Origin: Meconema thalassinum | Taxonomy: Eukaryota > Arthropoda > Insecta > Orthoptera > Tettigoniidae | Direction of reading: 5' to 3' | Length of the DNA stretch: 64,000 nucleotides | NCBI GenBank assembly: GCA_946902985.2 | Contig: OX336389.2 | Location: 1,007,903,441 to 1,007,967,440, forward strand | In this document: piece after piece, positions 54,977 through 64,000 of the stretch | Layout of the letters: each line of letters opens with the position of its first letter | How positions within the stretch are numbered: the stretch's first letter is position 1 | The notes under the pieces: generated by a model | What the model was told of the DNA's origin: nothing | Database searches by the model: none | The model's input: the letters and a program-made list of their open reading frames with translations, nothing else | Program-made: the position numbers and the translations under genes

Positions 54977-57900
54977 GGGCAAAATCCCACACAAGTCACG
55001 GCACAAACCTAGAAGAATTGCTGAGTTTTAATTCACCGGCTGTGAAAGCCAATACAGCACTCTTTGGAAGCCTTCATAGGGAGGTAAATGCTACTTGAGC
55101 CTCTAGTTCTCGCAGTTAAGCAGTGCATTTGCTCTCTATCTAAAAGAGGTAGCGCGCAGTTCATTACTCCTGTGGGGATCTGGCTGGGACACCAAAGGCC
55201 CGCAGATGAGCCAGCTTGGTGTCATAGGCGAAGCCCCACACAAGTCACGGCACAAACCTTGAAGAATTGCTGAGCTTTAATTCACCGGCCGTGAATGTCA
55301 ATACACCATCTTTTTGGAAGCCTTCTTGGGGAAGATAATGCTGCTTGAGCTTCCAGTTCTCGCAGTAAAGTAGTGCAGTTACACTCTATATAAAATGAGG
55401 TAGCGCGCAGTTCGTCACGCCTGTGGGGGTCCGGGCGGGGACACCAAGAACCCTCCGATGAGCCAGCTAGGTAACCTAGGCGAAATCCCATTCAAGACAC
55501 GGCACAAACCTAGAAGAATTGCCGAGTTCTAATTCACCGGCCGTGAAAGCCAATACACCATCTTTTTGGAAGCCTTCATAGGGAGGTTTATGCTGTTTGA
55601 GATTCTAGTTCTCGCAGTAAGGTAGTGCAGTTGAACACTATAAAAATCGAGGTAGCGCGCAGCTCGTTACTCGTGTGGGGGTCCAGGCGGGGACACCAAG
55701 AGCCCGCCGATGAGCCAGCTTGGTGTCCTTGGCGAAATCCCTCACAAGACACGGCACAAAACTAGACGAATGGCAGAGTCTTAATTCACCGGCCAAGAAA
55801 ACCAATACATCATATTTTGGAAGCCTTCTTGGGGGAGTTAATGCTGCTTGAGCTTCTAGTTCACGCAGTAATGTAGTGCAGTTGCACTCTATATAAAAGG
55901 AGGTAGCGCGCAGTTCGTTACTCCTGTGGGGGTCCGGGCGGGGACACCAAGAGCCCGCCGATTAGCCAGCTTAGTGTCTTAGGTGAAACCCCACACAGGA
56001 TACGGCAAAAACCTAGAAGAATTGGTGCGTTTTAATTCACCGCCGTGAAAGACAATACACCAGCTTTTTGGAAGCCTTCATAGAGAGGTTAATGCTGCTT
56101 GAGCTTCTAGTTCTCGCAGTAATGTAGTGCAGTTACACTCTATATAAAGGGAGGTAGCGCGCAATTTTGTTACGACTGTGGGGGTCCGGACGGGGACACC
56201 AAAAGCCCGCCGATGAGCCTGCCTGGTGTCCTAGGCGAAACCTGACACAAGACCCGGCACAAATCTAGAAGAATTGCTGAGTTTTCATTCACCGGCTGTG
56301 AAAGCCAATACAGCACTCTTGGAAGCCTCCATTGGGAAGTTAATGCTGCTTGAGCCTCGAGTACTCGCAGTAAAGTAGTGCAGTTTCACTCTATATAAAG
56401 GGAGGTAGCGCACAGTTGGTTACTCCTGTGGGGATCCGGGCGGGGACACCAAGAGCCCGCCGATGAGCCAGCTTGGTATCCCAGGCGAAACCCCACACAA
56501 GACACAGCACATACCTGGAAGAATTGCTGAGCTTAATTCACCTGCCGTGAGAGCGAATACACCATCATTTGGAAGCCTTCATAGGGAGGTTAATGCTGCT
56601 TGAGCATCTAGTTCTCGCTGTTAAGCAGTGCATTTGCACTTTTTTTAAGGGGAGGTAGCGCGCAGTTCGTTACTCCTGTGGGGATCCAGCGGGGACACGA
56701 AAGGCCCGCCGATGAGCCAGCTTGGTGTCCTAGGCGAAAAACCTCGCAAGTCACGGCACAAACCTAGAAGAATTGCTGAGCTTTAATTCACCAGCCGTGA
56801 ATGCCAATACACCGTATTTTTGGAGGCCTTCTTGGGGAGGTTAATGCTGCTTGTGCTTCCAGTTCTCGCAGTAAAGTAGTGCAGTTGCACTCTGTATAAA
56901 GGGAGGTAGCGCGCTGTTCGTCACGCCTGTGGGGGTCCGGGCGGGGACACCAGGAGTCCGCCGATGAGCCAGCTTGGTGTCATAGGCCAAGGCCCTCATA
57001 AGACACGGCACAAACCTAGTAGAATTGCTGGGTTTAATTCACCGGCCGAGAAAGCCAATACACCACCTTTTTGGAAGCCTTCATAGGGAGGTTAATGCTG
57101 CTTGAGCTTCTAGTTCTCGCAGTAAAGTAGTGCAGTTGATCACTCTAAAAATCGAGGTAGCGCACAGCTCGTTACTCGTGTGGGGGTCCAGGCGGGGACA
57201 CCAAGAGCCCGCCGATGAACCAACTTGGTGTCCTGGTCGAAATCCCACACAAGACCCGGCACAAATCTAGACGAATTGCTGAGTCTTAATTCACCGGTCA
57301 AGAAAACCAATACATCACCTTTTTGGAAGCCTTCATAGGGAGGTTAATGCTGCTTGAGCTTCTAGTTCTCGCAGTAAAGTAGTGCAGTTGCACTCTATAT
57401 AAAGGGACGTAGCGCGCAGTTCGTTACTCCTGTGGGGGTCCGAGCGGGGACACCAAGAGCCCGCCGATGAGCCTGCCTGGTGTCCTAGGGGAAACCCGAC
57501 ACAAGACCCGGCACAAACCTAGAAGAATTGCTGTGTTTAATTCACCTGCCGTGAAAGCGAATACACCATTATTTGGAAGCTTTCATAGGGAGGTTAATGC
57601 TGCTTGAGCCTCTAGTTCTCGCAGTAAAATAGTGCAGTTACACTCTATAAAAAGGGAGGTAGCGCGCAGTTCGTTACTCCTGTGGGGGTCAGGGCGGAGA
57701 CACCAAGAGCCCGCCGATGAGCCAGCTTGGTGTCCTAGGCAAAACCTCACACAAGGCACGGCACAAAACTAGAAGAATTGCTGCGTTTCAATTCACCGGC
57801 CGTTAAACCAATACGCCATCTTTTTGGAAGCATTCTTGGGGGAGTTAATGCTGCTTGAGCTTCAAGTTCTCGCAGTAAAGTAGTGCAGTTGCACTCTGTA

Positions 57901-60900
57901 TAAAGGGAGGTAGCGCGCAGTTCGTCATGCCTGTGGGGGTCCGGGCGGGGACACCAAGAGCCCGCCGATGAGCCAGGTTGGTGTCCTAGGCAAAACTCGA
58001 CACAAGACCCGGCACAAACCTAGAAGAATTGCAGAGTTTAATTCACCCGCCGTGAAAGCGAATACACCATTATTTGGAAGCCTTCTTGGGGAAGTTAATG
58101 CTGCTTGAGCCTCTAGTTCTCGCAGTTAATTAGTCCAGTTGCACTCTTTATAAAGGGAGGTTGCGCGCAGATCGTTACTCCTGTGGGGGTCCGAGCGGGG
58201 CACCAAGAGCCCGCCGATGAGCCAGCTTGGTGTCCTAGGCAAAACCCAACACAAGACACGGCACAAACCTAGAAGAATTGCTGAGTTTTAATTCGCCCGC
58301 TGTGAAAGCCAATACACCACACATCGGAAGCCTACATCGGGAGGTTAATGCTGCTTGAGCTTCGAGGTCTCGCAGTGAAGTAGTGCACTTGCACTGTATA
58401 TAAAGGGAGACAGCGCGCAGTTCGTTACTCCTTTGAGGGTCCGGACGGGGACCGCAAAAGCCCGCCAATGAGCCAGCCTGGTGTCCTAGGCCAAACCCGA
58501 CACAAGACCCGGCACAAAACTAGAAGAATTACTGAGTTGAAATTCACATGCCGTGAGAGCAAATACACCACCTTTTTGGAAGCCTTCATACGGAAGTTAA
58601 TGCTGCTTGAGCTTCTAGTTCTCGCAGTAAAGTACAGCAGTTCCACTCTGTATAAAGGGAGGTAGCGCGCAGTTCGTTACTCCTGTGGGGGTCCCGGCGG
58701 GGACACCAAGAGCCAACCGATGAGCCAGCTTTGTGTCCTAGGCGAAACCCCACACAAGACACGGCAAAAACCTAGAAGAATTACTGAGTTTTAATTCACC
58801 GGCCGTGAAAGCCAATACACCACCTATTTGGAAGCCTTCATAGGGAGGTTAATGCTGCTTGAGCTTCTAGTTCTCGCAGTAAAGTACAGCAGTTGCACTC
58901 TATATGAAGGTAGGTAGCGCGCAGTTCGTTATTCCCTTGGGGATCAGGGGGGGAACACCAAGAGCCCGCCGATGAGCCAGCTTGGTGTCCTTGGCGAAAC
59001 CCCACACAAGACACGGTACTCACCTAGAAGAAATGCTGAGTTTAATTCACCGGCCGTGAAAGCCAATACACTACCTATTTGGAAGCCTTCATAGGGAGGT
59101 GAATGCCGCTTGAGCTTCTAGTTCTCGCAGTAAAGTAGTGCAGTTACACTCTATAAAAAGGGAGGTAGCGCGCAGTTCGTCACGCCTGTGGGGGTCCGGG
59201 CGGGGAACAAAGAGCCCGCCGATGAGCCAGCATGGTATCCTAGGCGAAATCCCACACAAGACACGGCACAAAACTAGACGAATTGCTGAGTTTAATTCAC
59301 CGGCCGTGAATGCCAATGCACCACCTTTTTGGAAGCCTTCATAGGGAGGTTAATGCTGCTTGAGCTTCTAGTTCTCGCAGTAAAGTACAGCAGTTGCACT
59401 CTATATAAAGGGAGGTAGCGCGCAGTTCGTTACTCCTGTGGGGGTCCCGGCGGGGACACCAAGAGCCCACCGATGAGCCAGCTTTGTGTCCTAGGCGAAA
59501 CCCCACACAAGACACGGCAGGAACCTAAATGAATTACTGAGTTTTAATTCACCGGCCGTGAAAGCCAATACACCACCTTTTTGGAAGCCTTCATAGGGAG
59601 GTTAATGCTGCTTGAGCTTCTAGTTCTCGCAGTATAGTACAGCAGTTGCACTCTATATAAAAGGAGGTAGCGCGCAGTTCGTTACTCCTGTGGGGGTCAG
59701 GGCGGAGACACCAAGAGCCCGCCGATGAGCCAGCTTGGTGTCCTAGGCGAAACCTCACACAAGGCACGGCACAAAACTAGAAGAATTGCTGCGTTTCAAT
59801 TCACCGGCCGTTAAACCAATACACCATCATTTGGAAGCCTTCTTGGGGAAGTTAATGCTGCTTGAGCTTCAAGTTCTCGCAGTAAAGTAGTGCAGTTGCA
59901 CTCTATATAAAGGGAGGTAGCGCGCAGTTCGTCACGCCTGTGGTGGTCCGGGCGGGGACACCAAGAGCCCACCGATGAGCCAGCATGGTATCCTAGGCGA
60001 AATTCCACACAAGACACGGCACAAAACTAGACGAATTGCTGAGTTTAATTCACCGGCCGTGAATGCCAATACACCATCTTTTTGGAAGCCTTCATAGGGA
60101 GATTAATGCTGTTTGAGATTCTAGTTCTCGCAGTAAAGTAGTGCAGTTGAACATTATTAAAATCGAGGTAGCGCGCAGCTCGCTACTCGTGTGGGCGTCC
60201 AGGCGGGGCACCAAGAGTCCGCCGATGAGCCATCTTTGTGTAGTGGGCGAAATCTCACACAAGACACGGCACAAAACTAGACGAATTGCTGAGTCTTAAT
60301 TCACCGGCCAAGAAAACCAATACATCATCTTTTTGGAAGCCTTCATAGGGAGATTAATGCTGCTTGAGCTTCTAGTTCTCGCAGTAAAGTAGTGCAGTTG
60401 CACTCTATATAATGGGAAGTAGCGCGCAGTTCGTTACTCCTGTGTGGTCCGGGCGGGAACACCAAGAGGCCGCCGATGAGCCAGCTTGGTGTCCTAGGCG
60501 AAAACCCACACACGATACGGCACAAACCTAGAAGAATTGGTGAGTATTAATTCACCGGCCGTGAAAGCCAATACACCATCGTTTGGAAGCCTTCATAGGG
60601 AGGTTAATGCTGCTTGAGCTTCTAGTTCTCGCAGTAAAGTAGTGCAGTTGCACTGTATATAAAGGGAAGTAGCGCGCAGTTCGTTACTCCTTTGGGGGTC
60701 CGGGCGGGGACACCAAGAGCCCGCCGATGAGCCAGCTTGGTGTCCTAGGCAACACCCCACACAAGGCACGGCACGAACCTACAAGATTTGCTGAGTTTCA
60801 ATTCACCGGCTGTGAAAGCCAATACAGCACTCTTTGGAAGCCTTCATAGGGAGGTTAATGCTGCTTGAGCCTCTAGTTTTCGCAGTTAAGCAGTGCATTT

Positions 60901-60997
60901 GCACACTATTTAAAGGGAGGTAGCGCGCAGTTCGTTACACGTGTGGGGGTCCAGGCGGGGACACCAAGAGCCCGCCGATGAGCCAAATTGGTGTCCT
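54977..60997. repeat. 24-monomer higher-order repeat (6021 bp), copy C
   Basis: Tandem neighbour of copy B and nearly identical to it. Homology to the start of the unit continues to about 61066, then breaks off into a six-monomer segment of different variants (about 61066-62575). Confidence 0.93.
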
Positions 60998-62574
60998 GGG
61001 CAAAATCCCACACAAGTCACGGCACAAACCTAGAAGAATTGCTGAGTTTTAATTCACCGGCTGTAAAAGCCAATACAGCACTCTTTGGAAGCCTTCATAG
61101 GGAGGTTAATGCTACTTGAGCCTCTAGTTCTCGCAGTTAAGCAGTGCATTAGAACACTATTTAAAAGTAGGTAGCGCGCAGTTCGTTACTCCTGTGGGGA
61201 TCCGGCGGGGACAGCAAAGGCCCGCCGATGAGCCAGCTTGGTGTCCTAGGCGAAACCCCACACAAGTCACGGCACAAACCTAGAAGAATTGCTGAGCTTT
61301 AATTCACCAGCCGTGAATGCCAATACACCATCTTTTTGGAAGCCTTCTTGGTGAAGTTAATGCTGCTTGAGCTTCCAGTTCTCGCAGTAAAGTAGTGCAG
61401 TTGCTGTCTATATAAAGGGAGGTTGCGCGCAGATCGTCACGCCTGTGGGGGTCCGGGCGTGGACACCAAGAGCCGCCGCTGAGCCAGCTCGGTAACCTAA
61501 GTGAAATCCCACACAAGACACGGCACAAACCTAGAAGAAATGCTGAGTTCTAATTCACCGGCCGTGAAAGGCAACACACCATGTTTTTGGAAGCCTTCAT
61601 AGGGTGGTTAATGCTGTTTGAGATTCTAGTTCTCGCAGTAAATTAGTGCAGTTGAACACTATAAAAATCGAAGTAGCGGGCAGCTCGTTACTCGTGTGGG
61701 GGTCCAGGCGGGGACACCAAGAGCTCGCCGATGAGCCAGCTTGCTGTCTTGGGCGAATTCCCACACAAGACACGGCACAAAACTAGACGAATTGCTGAGT
61801 CTTAATTCACCGGCCAAAAGAACCAATACATCATATTTTTGGAAGCCTTCATAGGGACATTAATGCTGCTTGAGCTTCTACTTCTCGCAGTAATGCAGTG
61901 CAGTTGCACTCCATATAAAGGGAGATAGCGCGCAGTTCTTTATTCCTTTGGGGGTCCGGACGGGGACACCAAGAGCCCGCCGATGAGCCAGCTTGGTGTC
62001 CTAGGCGAAACCCCTCACAAGGCACGGAACAAACCTAGAAGAATTGCTGAGTTTCAATTCACCGGCCGTTAAAGCCAATACACCTTCTTTTGGTAGCCTT
62101 CATAGGGAGGTTATTGCTGCTTGAGCTTATAGTTCTCGCAGTAAAGTAGTGCAGTTGCACTCCATATGAAGGGAGGTAGTACACAGTTTTTTTTTTACCA
62201 CTGTGGGGGTCCGGACGGGGACTCTAAAAGCCCGCCGATGAGCCAGCCTGGTGTCCTAGGCGAAACCCGACACAAGACGCAGCACAAACCTAGAAGAATT
62301 GCTGAGTTTTAATTCACAGGCTGTGAAAGCCAATAGCGCACACTTCGGAAGCCTTCATAGGGAGGTTAATGCTGCTTGAGCTTCGAGTTCTCGCAGTAAA
62401 GTAGTGCAGTTTCACTCTATATAAAGGGAGGTAGCGCGCAGTTTGTTACTACTGTGGGGGTCCAGACGGGGACACCAAAATCCCACCGATGAGCCAGCCT
62501 GGTGTTCTAGGCGAAACCCGACACAAGACCCGGCTCAAACCTAGAAGAATTGCTGGGTTAATTTCACCTGCCGT

Positions 62575-64000
62575 GAATTCTAATACACCATCATTTGGAA
62601 GCCTTCATAGGGAGGTTAATGCTGCTTGAGCCTCTAGTTCTCGCAGTTAAGCAGTGCATTTGCACTCTATCTAAAAGGAGGTAGCGCGCAGTTCATTACT
62701 CCTGTGGGGATCTGGCTGGGACACCATAGGCCCGCAGATGAGCCAGCTTGGTGTCATAGGCGAAGCCCCACACAAGTCACGGCCCAAACCTAGAAGAATT
62801 GCTGAGCTTTAATTCACCGGCCGTGAATGTCAATACACCATTTTTTGGAAGCCTTCTTGGGGAAGATAATGCTGCTTGAGCTTCCAGTTCTCGCAGTAAA
62901 GTAGTGCAGTTACACTCTATACAAAGGGAGGTAGCGCGCAGTTCGTCACGCCTGTGGGGGTCCGGGCGGGGACACCAAGAACCCTCCGATGAGCCAGCTA
63001 GGTAACCTAGGCGAAATCCCACTCAAGACACGGCACAAACCTAGAAGAATTGCTGAGTTCTAATTCACCGGCCGTGAAAGCCAATACACCATCTTTTTGG
63101 AAGCCTTCATAGGGAGGTTTACGCTGTTTGAGATTCTAGTTCTCGCAGTAAGGTAGTGCAGTTGAACACTATAAAAATCGAGGTAGCGCGCAGCTCGTTA
63201 CTCGTGTGGGGGTCCAGGCGGGGACACCAAGAGCCCGCCGATGAGCCAGCTTGGTGTCCTTGGCTAAATCCCTCACAAGACACGCCACAAAACTAGACGA
63301 ATGGCAGAGTCTTAATTCACCGGCCAAGAAAACCAATACATCATATTTTGGAAGCTTTCTTGGGGGAGTTAATGCTGCTTGAGCTTCTAGTTCTCGCAGT
63401 AATGTAGTGCAGTTGCACTCTATATAAAGGGAGGTAGCGCGCAATTTTGTTACTACAGTGGGGGTCCGGACGGGGACACCAAAAGCCCGCCGATGAGCCT
63501 GCCTGGTATCCTAGGCGAAACCTGACACAAGACCCGGCACAAATCTAGAAGAATTGCTGAGTTTTCATTCACCGGCTGTGAAAGCCAATACAGCACTCTT
63601 GGAAGCCTCCATAGGGAAGTTAATGCTGCTTGAGCCTCGAGTACTCGCAGTAAAGGAGTGCAGTTTCACTCTATATAAAGGGAGGTGGCGCACAGTTGGT
63701 TACTCCTGTGGGGATCCGGGCGGAGACACCAAGAGCCCGCCGATGAGCCAGCTTGGTATCCCAGGCGAAACCCCACACAAGACACAGCACATTCCTGGAA
63801 GAATTGCTGAGCTTAATTCACCTCCCGTGAAAGCGAATACACCATCATTTGGAAGCCTTCATAGGGAGGTTAATGCTGCTTGAGCATCTAGTTCTCGCTG
63901 TTAAGCAGTGCATTTGCACTTTTTTTAAGGGGAGGTAGCGCGCAGTTCGTTACTCCTGTGGGGATCCAGCGGGGACACGAAAGGCCCGCCGATGAGCCAG
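62575..64000. repeat. Partial, diverged copy of the 24-mer higher-order repeat
   Basis: The sequence resumes the unit at the position equivalent to about 55043, at an offset of about 7532 bp (30 monomers), with more substitutions than B against C. Around 63441 the offset falls to 7280, so one monomer is missing. The copy runs off the end of the window. Confidence 0.8.

Larger units (their letters stand above)
43141..64000. repeat. Satellite array block 4, ~250-bp monomers with higher-order repeats
   Basis: About 83 monomers with no interruption by transposons, running past the window end. It begins with the right part of the nine-monomer repeat, continues through mixed monomers, and contains the 6021-bp higher-order repeat. 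One monomer at about 44590 has lost 15 bp between GCAGT direct repeats. All short open frames here are monomer sequence, and no gene is supported. Confidence 0.97.

Noticed and set aside
1..64000. CRISPR-like array because of regular repeats
   Set aside because: The repeats are contiguous 250-bp monomers without short repeats and unique spacers, in a eukaryotic transposon context.

Overview
This looks like animal heterochromatin, most likely from an insect or other arthropod. No host gene, tRNA, rRNA or CRISPR array is visible. About 38 kb of the 64 kb is one satellite DNA family. Its monomer is about 250-252 bp, so roughly 150 monomers are present. The rest is transposable elements inserted into the array. 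The arthropod assignment rests on the kinds of retroelement present (a Ty3/Gypsy element with a 4-bp target duplication and a BEL/Pao element) and on a short fragment that resembles a repeat I associate with insect genomes. The species cannot be told from the sequence.

Layout. Satellite block 1 (1-4451) is followed by a complete Ty3/Gypsy retrotransposon on the minus strand (4452-16561). It has two 2711-bp LTRs, intact gag (762 codons) and intact pol (1148 codons), no env, and an ATAT target duplication made inside the TATATA motif of a monomer. Satellite block 2 (16562-25319) is followed by an 810-bp element with inverted terminal repeats of about 45 bp (25323-26132, target duplication ATA). 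Satellite block 3 (26133-30105) is followed by a BEL/Pao retrotransposon on the plus strand (30106-43140, target duplication CTGTG). Its 2.88-kb LTRs are also unusually long. Its gag-pol frame is broken by three single-base indels. Its 5' LTR alone carries a 1637-bp PIF/Harbinger-like element and a 50-bp repeat fragment. Satellite block 4 (43141-64000) contains a 6021-bp higher-order repeat of 24 monomers in two almost identical tandem copies (about 48956-54976 and 54977-60997), with older diverged copies on both sides.

Relative history that the sequence supports. The satellite first diversified into several monomer variants. A 9-monomer (2.23 kb) unit was duplicated in tandem, and the BEL/Pao element then landed inside the second copy. 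Harbinger and the 50-bp fragment entered only the 5' LTR, so they came after BEL integration. The paired LTRs of both retrotransposons differ at about 0.4-0.8% of sites by eye, so both insertions are fairly recent. The 24-mer amplification at the right is also very recent, or else an assembly duplication.

The retroelement genes work as standard LTR-retrotransposon units: Gag for particle assembly, then protease, reverse transcriptase, RNase H and integrase for copying and insertion. Only the Gypsy element looks potentially autonomous here. I found no convincing new multi-gene system. The most unusual signals are the satellite with a TATA-like box in many of its monomers, the long-LTR elements, the large coiled-coil Gag, the orphan 810-bp inverted-repeat element and the higher-order repeats.
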